Shown here: one piece after another, positions 34,301 through 41,077 of the stretch | Numbering within the stretch: the stretch's first letter is position 1 | Layout: every line of letters starts with the position of its first letter | Assembly: GCA_017619275.1 (NCBI GenBank) | Contig: JAFZSR010000026.1 | Span: forward strand, 1-64,000 | Origin: Prevotella sp. | Lineage (GTDB): Bacteria > Bacteroidota > Bacteroidia > Bacteroidales > Bacteroidaceae | Reading direction: 5' to 3' | Length of the DNA: 64,000 bases | Notes under the pieces: model-generated | Databases searched by the model: none | What the model was told of the DNA's origin: nothing | The model's input: the letters and a program-made list of their open reading frames with translations, nothing else | Translations under genes and position numbers: made by a program

Positions 34301-34441
34301 GAGGTCATCAGGTTCTTTGCCTCGGGCAACAATCTCTTCTGCATCAGCGATTTCAAACTGTGGGACCCCGAAATGGGCGGCTATGGCATTGGCTATCCCA
34401 CACAGCGCGTCTACAACATCGGACTGAACGTGGAGTTCTAA
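31316..34441 (+). CDS. SusC/RagA-family TonB-linked outer-membrane transporter
   Basis: 1041 residues. It imports oligosaccharides through a TonB-dependent barrel capped by the partner SusD. Signal peptide (LLFASVAMLLGALPLQAQ), carboxypeptidase-like domain (VVKGLVVDAEGTELPGVSVV), then the plug domain with IETINPAELKTPSTNLTNTL, GRIAGVISYQRSGEPG, FFVRGVSTINS, LILIDGVE and the SusC mark FSIMKDATATALYGSKGANG. The barrel runs from about residue 230 to the final NIGLNVEF. It is the first gene of a five-gene operon with SusD and three lipoproteins. The substrate cannot be read from the sequence; neighbours point to beta-glucan. Confidence 0.95.
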   Translation: MTRKSAKLLFASVAMLLGALPLQAQRVVKGLVVDAEGTELPGVSVVVKGNEAAGTTTTIDGRYAITANPTDTITFTYIGFMPHKEYVGSREVIDVVMREDANTLEETVVVAFAKQKKNSVIGSIETINPAELKTPSTNLTNTLAGRIAGVISYQRSGEPGKDNANFFVRGVSTINSALAGPLILIDGVEMSTEDLARLEPENIASFSIMKDATATALYGSKGANGVVLVTTKSGRKGKMKITTRLETQISTPTKILEFLDGVDYMNLYNYAQRTRDTKGLTSDAYLMEKIENTAAGTDPMLYPNVDWYGMMFKNQTINTKATITASGGGEVAQYYLSAAYTHENGLLKVPSVNNYNNNISINRYNIRANIDVNLTKTTKASVKVYSLLDRSNTPAVSTSTLFDQIMRANPVDFPAYYDKSIDNTWYYADHVLYGNAGQRAQYPNPYAQMMQGYSDAFSYTGNSIFTIEQDLSMLTPGLSVRGLASFSSTGSNTNTRSMTPFYYALVTNVSELGTKYSLNQIGEGTDRLSNPEQSLSTSSSYYFEVAAQWSRQFADHSLSAMLVGQQKEQLRGNAGGAFGSLPIRTMGLSGRLTYSYADRYFVEANFGYNGSEKFDKDHRWGFFPSIGVGYIISNEKFWSNLGLDKIFPMWKFKASYGLVGNDNIMGTNERFYYLSDVNTSNSSTGYRWGESFGTVYDGYSITRYANAKIGWEAAKKQNYGVEIDLLGKANIQVEYFRENRDDIYQRMQAVPLTMGATADIYANMGKARSHGIDASFDINWSITRDWWLQTRFNFTYATSEYISGGDIIYPEAWRNRMGYNLSQQWGYVAERLFIDANDVENSPRQFGLVPNSDYMAGDIKYIDVNKDGAIDEKDQVAIGYPTDPEIIYGFGASTGYKNFDISFFFQGSAHSSFFIQPSSIEPFAAHRNALKLVAGNYWSEENPDPHAFWPRLSTSIRSNNTVNSTWWLRNGSFLRLKTVEMGYSLPANFTKKLGFEVIRFFASGNNLFCISDFKLWDPEMGGYGIGYPTQRVYNIGLNVEF

Positions 34442-34481
34442 CAGTTAAATAAATAAAAATAGCATTTTAGAGTTATCAATC

Positions 34482-36443
34482 ATGAAGACTAAGTTCAACA
34501 ACATATTTGCCGCCTGTTCTGTCTGCTGCTGTATCACAGCAGCCATCACAAGCTGCAGCGACTACCTCGACGTAGTCCCCGACAATACCCAGGAGGTGTC
34601 GGCCATCTACAACCGCAAGGAGACGGCCTACAACGCACTGGCCACCTGCTATCATTATCTGCCCGAATTCGACAACACCTATTCCTTCCTGGGGATGAGC
34701 GACGAGATGATTATGGGCATCGACCGTGTCACCGACGGCAAGAACGCCATGCTGGGCAAGATTAGTGCCGACAGGCCCATCATGAGCTACTGGTATGGCG
34801 ACACGGGCGCCAGCTGGTACGAGCACGCCCCCTGCGAGGCCTCACTCTTCATCCCCCTGCGCATCTGCAACTCGTTCCTGAACAACATCGGCCGTGTGCC
34901 CGACATGACGCAGAGCGAGATTTCGCGATGGAGCGCCGAGGTGACATTCCTCAAAGCCTACTACCACTTCCTGCTCTTCACGCAGTATGGAGCCATCCCC
35001 TTGGTCGACGAGGAGACGCCGCTCGACGTGTCGGCACCCGAGAACCAGCTGGTGCGTGTGCCCGTTGACTCGGTGGTGAACTACATCGTAGGCTTGCTCG
35101 ACGAGAGCGTCGACGCGTTGCCCATCCGCATCATCAACACCGCCGAGCTGGGGCGCATCGACCAGCTCATCAACCGCTGCCTGAAGGCCAAGGTGCTGCT
35201 CTATGCCGCCAGTCCGCTGTTCAACAACAACCCCCTCTATTATTCTTTGGAGAACAAGGACGGCACCAAGCTCTTCCCGCAGGACGACAAAGAGCTGGAG
35301 GCCCAGAAATGGCAGCGTGCGCTGACCGCCTATGAGGAGGCCATGAAGATGTGCGGCCAGCTCAGCGTGAAGCTCTTTCGCTATCCCGCCAGCGACTACT
35401 CGAAGACCGTCGACGCACGCAACTTCCGCAACGACAGCATCCGCTTGCCCTTTATGTACAACTACCAGTATGCCATGGTGACCAAGTGGAACGAAGAAGT
35501 CATCTGGGGCGCTTCGCGAACAGCCGAGAGCTGGTACTCCTGGCACAACGTTCAACGCTCCATCAACTACAAGAGCTCGGCAGCCACCAGCACCGGCGAT
35601 GCCTGGCAGTGGTTTGGTCCCACACTCAACGCCACGGAGTTCTTCTACACCAAGAACGGTCTGCCCCTTGACGAAGACCCCACTTTCGACTATGTCCATC
35701 GCGACAGCATCGTGACCATCACTGCCGACCACAACACCGTGGCACAGGTGGGCGAGCAGACAGCCTATATGTTTATGAACCGCGAGCCGCGATTCTATGC
35801 CTCCATCGGCTTCGACCGCTCGCGTGTACGTGGCTACGGCACCCTCTACAATCTGAAGATGCGCTACCAGGAAGCCAACGGCCGCCAGAGCCATAACGAC
35901 ATCGACGTGCCCACCAGCGGCGTCTTCCTGCGCAAGCTGATGCACCCCGACACACAGGGCAATGGCACCATCACCCTCTATCCCTGGCCCATCATCCGCT
36001 ACAACGAGATGATGCTCAGCTATGCTGAATGCTTGAACGAGGTCTACGGCGAGGCTCGCCAGCAGGATGTGCTCAACCTGCTCGACAGCATCCGCTCACG
36101 CGCTGGCATTCCCACCGTTGAAGAGTCCTGGGCCAATGCCAAGCACCCCAACAAGTATGCCACGAAAGACGGTATGCGCGAGATTATCAAGCAGGAGCGC
36201 ACCGCCGAGCTGGCCTTCGAGTGCTATCGCCACGACGACGTGCGCCGCTGGCTGGAAGGCTCGAAATACTTCAACACCAACATCTACCAGTGGAATGCCG
36301 ATGGCTCCACTGCCCAAGATTATTACCAGCGCCGCCAAGACCCGCAGCTGCTCCATGTGTTCACCACCCGCAACTACCTGTGGCCCATTCCCACCGACGA
36401 ACTGGTGAAGAACCCACTGTTGGTGCAAAACCCCGGCTATTGA
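34482..36443 (+). CDS. SusD/RagB-family nutrient-binding lipoprotein
   Basis: 653 residues. The lipobox Cys is in ITSCSDYLDVVPDN near residue 25. SusD marks are the N-terminal DYLDVVPDN, TPR-like helices, TFLKAYYHFLLFTQYGAIPLVDE, the C-terminal PIIRYNEMMLSYAECLNEVYG, IIKQERTAELAFECYRHDDVRRW and a final LWPIPTDELVKNPLLVQNPGY. It is 40 nt downstream of susC and works with it as a lidded transporter. The signal-peptide codons contain a perfect GCTGCTGT-ATC-ACAGCAGC hairpin, repeated in the next gene. Confidence 0.95.
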   Translation: MKTKFNNIFAACSVCCCITAAITSCSDYLDVVPDNTQEVSAIYNRKETAYNALATCYHYLPEFDNTYSFLGMSDEMIMGIDRVTDGKNAMLGKISADRPIMSYWYGDTGASWYEHAPCEASLFIPLRICNSFLNNIGRVPDMTQSEISRWSAEVTFLKAYYHFLLFTQYGAIPLVDEETPLDVSAPENQLVRVPVDSVVNYIVGLLDESVDALPIRIINTAELGRIDQLINRCLKAKVLLYAASPLFNNNPLYYSLENKDGTKLFPQDDKELEAQKWQRALTAYEEAMKMCGQLSVKLFRYPASDYSKTVDARNFRNDSIRLPFMYNYQYAMVTKWNEEVIWGASRTAESWYSWHNVQRSINYKSSAATSTGDAWQWFGPTLNATEFFYTKNGLPLDEDPTFDYVHRDSIVTITADHNTVAQVGEQTAYMFMNREPRFYASIGFDRSRVRGYGTLYNLKMRYQEANGRQSHNDIDVPTSGVFLRKLMHPDTQGNGTITLYPWPIIRYNEMMLSYAECLNEVYGEARQQDVLNLLDSIRSRAGIPTVEESWANAKHPNKYATKDGMREIIKQERTAELAFECYRHDDVRRWLEGSKYFNTNIYQWNADGSTAQDYYQRRQDPQLLHVFTTRNYLWPIPTDELVKNPLLVQNPGY

Positions 36444-36469
36444 TAATTGACAATTGAAAACTGAAGATT

Positions 36470-37930
36470 ATGAACAAGATAATTAAGCTTTTCCTTGCAG
36501 GTTCAGTATGCTGCTGTATGACAGCAGCCCTTACCGCCTGCTCCGACGATGACGACACCGCCCTTACCGCCGTCACCAACCTGAGCTACGAACCCACCAT
36601 GGGTGGGGCCATCATCACCTATCAGGCTCCAGAGAGCAACGACCTGCTCTACATCAAGGCCTCCTACACCAACTCGCTGGGCAAGAAGGTGAGCCATGCC
36701 GCCAGCATCTACGACAACAAAATCGAGGTGGACGGCTTGGCCGACGAGACAAAGACCTATCCCATCGCTGTCTCTGCCGTCGACAAATGGGGTGGCGAAA
36801 CCGCTGCCACCATCATCAACGTTCAGCCGGGACGTTCCTACATCAACATTGTGAAGGACAATCTCACCATCAACCCTATGCCAGGAGGTTTCACCGTGCT
36901 TTGGGAGAACCCCGCTGGCGCCGACGTTGACAATGCCGACGAGATCGACGACAAGACCGTGGGCAAGCCCGTCTACGTGGTGGTGACCTACACCGATGCC
37001 GAGGGCGTCACCCGCACCCGCTATCTGGTGAGCAAAATGAAAAACGCCAAGAACCGCGTGCGCGGACTCTTCGAGGGCTCCTACAACGTGACCTATCGCG
37101 TGGAAGACGCGCAAGGCAACAAAACGGTGCAGAGCGCCAGCACGGCCTACAGCGTGCCACCCGAAGCCGAGTTCCGCAAGTTCAATGAGCGCGAAGACCC
37201 AAAGAACGGCACCATCAAGGAGTACATCTGGACGATTGTGGCCAAGCTCACCACCCTGCAGCCGGCATGGGACGACAATGTGAACGCCGCCATCTTCGAC
37301 GGAATCATCGACAGCAAGGCCGGTGGCTACCACGGCTATGCCGGCACCGATGCCAGCCACAGCAGCGTGACCTACGGCGCAGCGCTGCCCTGGGACACCG
37401 AGCAGATGGACATCGTCGTCGACATGCACCAAGTGGTGAGCATCTCGCGCCTGAAGGCTTGGCAGCGTGCCTACCACTATGGCGACCAGCCTTACTCCGG
37501 CGCCAACCAGACCAACGGCGAGTCGGACGACTACGACTACTACCAGCCCACCAACCTGAAGCACTTCAAGCTCTTCGGTGCCATGACGCTCGACGACGAT
37601 GCTTGGTTCCTCATCAAGGACTGCGACATCGCCACCAACACCACGGCCGGCGCACTGCCACAATACTGGACGAACCCCGAATATCTTGGCAAGACCAATG
37701 TGTATATGCCCACCAATGAGAGCTATCAGGCTGCACTCGACGGACATGAGTGGGAGCTGGACGAAATGACCGACTCGGTGCGCTATCTGCGTGTGCGCAT
37801 GGTAGAGAACTGGGATCTCTCCAAGCGACAGGTGTCGGGCCTCTCCGAACTGAACCTCTATGGAGCAGTGCTCGTCGGCCCCGAAGAGCTGGCTGCCCAA
37901 GAGGCTGCTGCCACATCAAGAAAGCATTAA
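36470..37930 (+). CDS. DUF4959/DUF5000-type surface lipoprotein (probable glycan binding)
   Basis: 486 residues. Lipobox Cys in LTACSDDDDTALT (near residue 24). The N-terminal region (TNLSYEPTMGGAIITYQAPESN) reads as DUF4959, followed by a fibronectin-like middle (NPMPGGFTVLWENPAG, DUF5126-like). The C-terminal part, about residues 255-470, is DUF5000/discoidin-like (AAIFDGIIDSK, ISRLKAWQRAYHYGDQPYSG, LKHFKLFGA, VRYLRVRMVENWD, VSGLSELNLYG). Such proteins follow SusD in many loci and bind glycan at the cell surface. It is 26 nt after susD. Confidence 0.85.
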   Translation: MNKIIKLFLAGSVCCCMTAALTACSDDDDTALTAVTNLSYEPTMGGAIITYQAPESNDLLYIKASYTNSLGKKVSHAASIYDNKIEVDGLADETKTYPIAVSAVDKWGGETAATIINVQPGRSYINIVKDNLTINPMPGGFTVLWENPAGADVDNADEIDDKTVGKPVYVVVTYTDAEGVTRTRYLVSKMKNAKNRVRGLFEGSYNVTYRVEDAQGNKTVQSASTAYSVPPEAEFRKFNEREDPKNGTIKEYIWTIVAKLTTLQPAWDDNVNAAIFDGIIDSKAGGYHGYAGTDASHSSVTYGAALPWDTEQMDIVVDMHQVVSISRLKAWQRAYHYGDQPYSGANQTNGESDDYDYYQPTNLKHFKLFGAMTLDDDAWFLIKDCDIATNTTAGALPQYWTNPEYLGKTNVYMPTNESYQAALDGHEWELDEMTDSVRYLRVRMVENWDLSKRQVSGLSELNLYGAVLVGPEELAAQEAAATSRKH

Positions 37931-37951
37931 ACGGATAACCCAATAACGATT

Positions 37952-38362
37952 ATGATGAGAAAAAGCATTAAATACCTTGTGTGTGGCTGCGTGGTGGCCT
38001 GCGGCTTGGCCATGACCACCAGTTGCAAGGACATGGACGACAACTATGCCGACTACCTGGCCAATGTGCCCACCTACTCACCAGCCGTGCGCAATCTGAA
38101 GGCCGTGTCGCCCGAGGCTGGCACGCTCACCTTGAGCTGGGACATCGTCGACGAGACCCACCGTGTAAAGGCCATCCGCATTCTGGCCAAGAAGACGGCC
38201 GACGACGTGCAGCAATACGATATTCCGGAAGTGGTGACCGCCTACACCATCAGCGGACTGGAGTTGCAGGGCTACGAGTTCGATGTTTACACCATCGATG
38301 GATTCGGAAACCTCTCCATCCCCGTCACCGAGACGTTCACCCCCATTCCCGGACGTGAGTAA
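37952..38362 (+). CDS. Small surface lipoprotein with fibronectin-III-like domain (DUF4998-like)
   Basis: 136 residues. Signal peptide with lipobox Cys in AMTTSCKDMDDNYADYL, the DUF4998-type N-terminus. One beta-sandwich domain follows (VRNLKAVSPEAGTLTLSWDI, VVTAYTISGLELQGYEFDVY). Full DUF4998 proteins carry further domains; here the gene stops after one, and a second lipoprotein gene follows 16 nt on. It might therefore be the first half of a once longer protein, although the next gene has its own signal peptide. Probable accessory glycan-binding role, by position. Confidence 0.75.
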   Translation: MMRKSIKYLVCGCVVACGLAMTTSCKDMDDNYADYLANVPTYSPAVRNLKAVSPEAGTLTLSWDIVDETHRVKAIRILAKKTADDVQQYDIPEVVTAYTISGLELQGYEFDVYTIDGFGNLSIPVTETFTPIPGRE

Positions 38363-38378
38363 GACCGTGGTTGAGCGT

Positions 38379-38999
38379 ATGAGAGCCATGAGATGTGCCG
38401 TACTGCTGCTGCCGCTGTTTCTGCTGTCGGCATGCAACGAGAGCGATGAGCCGCAGACGCCACCCGCTCCTGCCGAGGTGACCGCGCTCGACCTCACCGT
38501 CACCGGCACCAACGTGCAAGCCCCATACGGCAATGTCTATCTGTTCTATACGGCCGACACCGCATTGGACTACGCCACCGGCATCGAGGCCGACCGCACG
38601 GTGATGCCCGACGGCACGAAGGCGCCACTCATCGACGTGAGCCAGGCCTACAGTCCCACCATCGGCTACGAGAAGAACGGTCAGAAGGTGACGCTCCATC
38701 CCGTGAGCGCATACGGCACGCAGCAGGACGGATGGCTCGACAACCACTCGTCGGTGCGCTACAGCCAGATTCACTTCGACCTCACCAAGCTCTCGGCCCA
38801 GTACGGCCGTGTGGGAAAAGACGCAGTGGTGCTGGTGGTCATCGTGCTCTGCGATGAGCAGAGCCGCACTTGGGTGGCACGCCCACTGCAGCTGCGCCGC
38901 AACTATCTCATACACGTCGCACTGCCCGACCACAAGAATCCCACCTTCGTCCCTGCATCGGAGCTAAACGTGAAATGGTGGCAGGAAGAGAAGCGTTGA
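38379..38999 (+). CDS. Lipoprotein of unknown function at the end of the susCD operon
   Basis: 206 residues from the ATG at 38379 (MRAMRCAVLLLPLFLLSAC). The frame opens earlier, but that part overlaps the upstream gene. The lipobox Cys follows LLSA, then NESDEPQTPPAPAEVT. The mature part reads as beta-rich (LDLTVTGTNVQAPYGNVYLFY, YSQIHFDLTKLSAQYG) and ends in VKWWQEEKR. No family is recognised. Its place suggests an extra surface-binding component. A multi-hairpin element starts 68 nt downstream, with no other terminator visible. Confidence 0.75.
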   Translation: MRAMRCAVLLLPLFLLSACNESDEPQTPPAPAEVTALDLTVTGTNVQAPYGNVYLFYTADTALDYATGIEADRTVMPDGTKAPLIDVSQAYSPTIGYEKNGQKVTLHPVSAYGTQQDGWLDNHSSVRYSQIHFDLTKLSAQYGRVGKDAVVLVVIVLCDEQSRTWVARPLQLRRNYLIHVALPDHKNPTFVPASELNVKWWQEEKR

Positions 39000-39066
39000 T
39001 TTGACAATAAACGGAACGTGAAATTCATAGTAAAAGCTGTTCGAATGAACCTACCTATTACCATTC

Positions 39067-39133
39067 AAAATTTCGGTAACGACTTTTTGAAAAAAGTCAA
39101 CGACTTTTGAAAAAATCTCGTACGAGATTTTTT
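39067..39133 (+). repeat. Interspersed multi-hairpin element, type II, copy 3
   Basis: AAAATTTCGGTAACGAC, AAAAGTCAACGACTTTT and ATCTCGTACGAGAT plus T-run, in the direction of the upstream lipoprotein gene, 67 nt after its stop. Confidence 0.9.
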
Positions 39134-39237
39134 AACGTGCAATTGGCAGGTTTTTCCGACGGTTTGTTTACGGCAGATTGCGAATAGGAAAATACTAATA
39201 AACGAATAAAAATGTGTTCAATAAAATTCGAAAACAA

Positions 39238-39362
39238 CGCGCAGCCACTCCCCTCCCTTCAAGGGGAGGGGCAGGGGTGGGGTCTCTAATAATTCTGCCA
39301 ATGATGAATATACAGACCCCACCCCTAACCCCTCCCCTTGAAGGGAGGGGAGTGGCTGCGCG
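39238..39362. repeat. Long inverted repeat with GC-rich 48-bp arms
   Basis: Left arm 39238-39285 and right arm 39314-39362 match except for one C/TT difference, around a 28-nt loop. Each begins CGCGCAGCCACTCCCCTCCC, and each arm is itself nearly palindromic (CCCTCCCTTCAAGGGGAGGG). A short derivative with the same ends lies at 48186-48224. It precedes the GH30 start by 43 nt. Confidence 0.85.
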
Positions 39363-39405
39363 AAAAAAAAGGAATAGTAGAGAACACTTATATAGTTAAA
39401 GAATA

Positions 39406-41043
39406 ATGAAAAGAATCTACAGATTGATGATGGGAGCCTTGCTGTGCGCTTCGTGTGCCACGGCCCAGCCGCCTATGGCCACCGTCTACACCACCGACGG
39501 CACCCGTCAATACTCGCTCACGCGCAGCGAAGTGCAAGGCGAGGAGAGCACCAATGTGCGCAGCGCCCTTCTGCTGCATCCCGAAGAAAGCTACCAAAGC
39601 GTCGACGGCTTTGGCTTTGCCATCACCTATTCCTCGGCCTACAACCTGCTGAAGATGACGGCTACCGACCGTGCAACATTGCTCCGAACCACCTTCTCGC
39701 CCACCGAGGGCTATGGTGCCAGCTATGTGCGCATCTCACTGGGGTGCAACGACTTCTCGTCGACCGAATACTCGCTGTGCGACGAGAAAGGCCCCGACGA
39801 TGACCTGCTGCGCCACTTTCGCCTCTACACCGACGAGGTCGACTATGTCATCCCCGTGCTGAAAGAGCTGCTGGCCATCAACCCACAACTGAAAATCATC
39901 GCCGCCCCCTGGACGTGCCCCAAGTGGATGAAGGTGAACAACATCACCGACCGCCGCAGCCACAACAGCTGGACCGACGGCCACCTCAACCCCGCCTACT
40001 ACAAGGTCTACGCCCAGTACTTCGTGCGCTTCATCCAGGCTTTCGCTGCCGAGGGCATCAACATCTACGCCGTGTCGCCGCAGAACGAGCCCCTGAACCC
40101 TGGCAACTGTGCTTCGCTCTACATGCCTTGGAACGAGCAGGCAGGATTCGTGCAGCAGCTGGCGCCCGCGCTGAAGCAGGCTGGGCTGCAGACGCGCATC
40201 TACCTCTTCGACCACAACTACAACTACGACAACAAGCCCGAAGAGCAACAATACCCCGCCAAGATTTATAAGGTCTACGAGGATAAGGACTTCGAGGGCA
40301 AGGAGCTGGTGGTGGGCGCTGCCTATCACAACTATGGCGGCCATACCGACGAGTTGAACGTCATCCACAATCTCTACCCCGACAAGGAACTGCTCTTCAC
40401 CGAGGCCTCTATCGGTACATGGAACAACGGGCGCAATCTCGATACCTCGCTGGCCGACTGCATGGTGAACATCGGTCTGCACACGCTGAACAAGCATTGC
40501 CGTGGTGCCATCGTGTGGAACTTCATGCTCGATATGCAGCGTGGCCCCAACCTCGACGGTGGCTGCCAGACCTGCTACGGAGCCGTAGACATCGACGAGA
40601 GCAACTATCGCGACTATACGCTCAACTCGCATTACTACACCATCTGCCACCTCTCGGCAGTGGTGCGCCCCGGTGCCGTGCGCATCGGCACCAGCGGCTG
40701 GCACTACGATGGCGTGGACTACACCGCTTTCCGCAATCCCAACGGCACGATGGCGGTGGTGCTCTACAATTCCAACCAGCGCGAGCTGGCCACCAATATC
40801 GCCACGGGGCAGCAGCGCTTCCACATCAGTCTGCCGCCACGCGCCGCCGTGAGCGTGCTGCTGCCAGCCAGCACAACGGCTGGCATCGGCAACGTTCAAC
40901 ATTCAACGTTCGACGTTCAACGTTCAATGTTCAACGTTCAACGTCTCTACAGCCTCGGCGGCATGCGAGCCTCGCAGTCGCCCCTTGCTGGCATCTATAT
41001 CGGCCAAGGGCGAAAAGCAGCAAAAGTCATCAACATGAAATAA
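39406..41043 (+). CDS. GH30-family beta-glucanase (probable beta-1,6-glucanase)
   Basis: 545 residues. Exported: signal peptide with a Cys-containing end (MGALLCASCATAQ), possibly lipidated. The GH30 (beta/alpha)8 barrel shows VDGFGFAITYSSAYNL, YGASYVRISLGCNDFS, the acid/base E228 in VSPQNEPLNPGNCAS and the nucleophile E333 in LLFTEASIGTWNNG. WTCPKWMK and the C-terminal beta-sandwich (VRIGTSGWHYDGVDY) are also typical. Subfamily-3 enzymes of this type cut beta-1,6-glucan. After residue ~490 a TTCAACGTTCAA-type repeat encodes STFDVQRSMFNVQR, and a sorting-like tail (LYSLGGMR, AGIYIGQGRK) ends the protein. Confidence 0.88.
   Translation: MKRIYRLMMGALLCASCATAQPPMATVYTTDGTRQYSLTRSEVQGEESTNVRSALLLHPEESYQSVDGFGFAITYSSAYNLLKMTATDRATLLRTTFSPTEGYGASYVRISLGCNDFSSTEYSLCDEKGPDDDLLRHFRLYTDEVDYVIPVLKELLAINPQLKIIAAPWTCPKWMKVNNITDRRSHNSWTDGHLNPAYYKVYAQYFVRFIQAFAAEGINIYAVSPQNEPLNPGNCASLYMPWNEQAGFVQQLAPALKQAGLQTRIYLFDHNYNYDNKPEEQQYPAKIYKVYEDKDFEGKELVVGAAYHNYGGHTDELNVIHNLYPDKELLFTEASIGTWNNGRNLDTSLADCMVNIGLHTLNKHCRGAIVWNFMLDMQRGPNLDGGCQTCYGAVDIDESNYRDYTLNSHYYTICHLSAVVRPGAVRIGTSGWHYDGVDYTAFRNPNGTMAVVLYNSNQRELATNIATGQQRFHISLPPRAAVSVLLPASTTAGIGNVQHSTFDVQRSMFNVQRLYSLGGMRASQSPLAGIYIGQGRKAAKVINMK
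40891..40944 (+). repeat. TTCAACGTTCAA-type repeat inside the GH30 gene
   Basis: Tandem variants of AACGTTCAACATTCAACG and GTTCAATGTTCAACGTTC, in frame, encoding NVQHSTFDVQRSMFNVQR between the enzyme and its C-terminal tail. Relatives lie at 43325-43358, 58788-58820 and, on the minus strand, 28321-28353. Confidence 0.8.
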
Positions 41044-41077
41044 ATACTATTAATCATTCATTTAAACTACAACTACT

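Larger units (their letters stand above)
39000..39405. other. Intergenic region of 406 nt filled with repeats
   Basis: It contains the type II multi-hairpin element (39067-39133) and a 48-bp-arm inverted repeat (39238-39362). No gene is seen, and no convincing TAnnTTTG promoter for the GH30 operon, so that operon may depend on read-through from the susC operon. Confidence 0.65.

Noticed and set aside
37952..38999. The two adjacent lipoprotein genes as one frameshifted gene
   Set aside because: The second has its own start, signal peptide and lipobox (LLSAC) 16 nt after the first stop, so two intact genes is the simpler reading.
39067..39133. Multi-hairpin elements as CRISPR repeats or a riboswitch
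   Set aside because: Copies are dispersed over 40 kb with no spacers in array form, and they lie after genes rather than in leaders.
39214..39399. Short open frame (61 codons) before the GH30 gene
   Set aside because: It consists almost entirely of the two arms of the GC-rich inverted repeat; it is not a gene.
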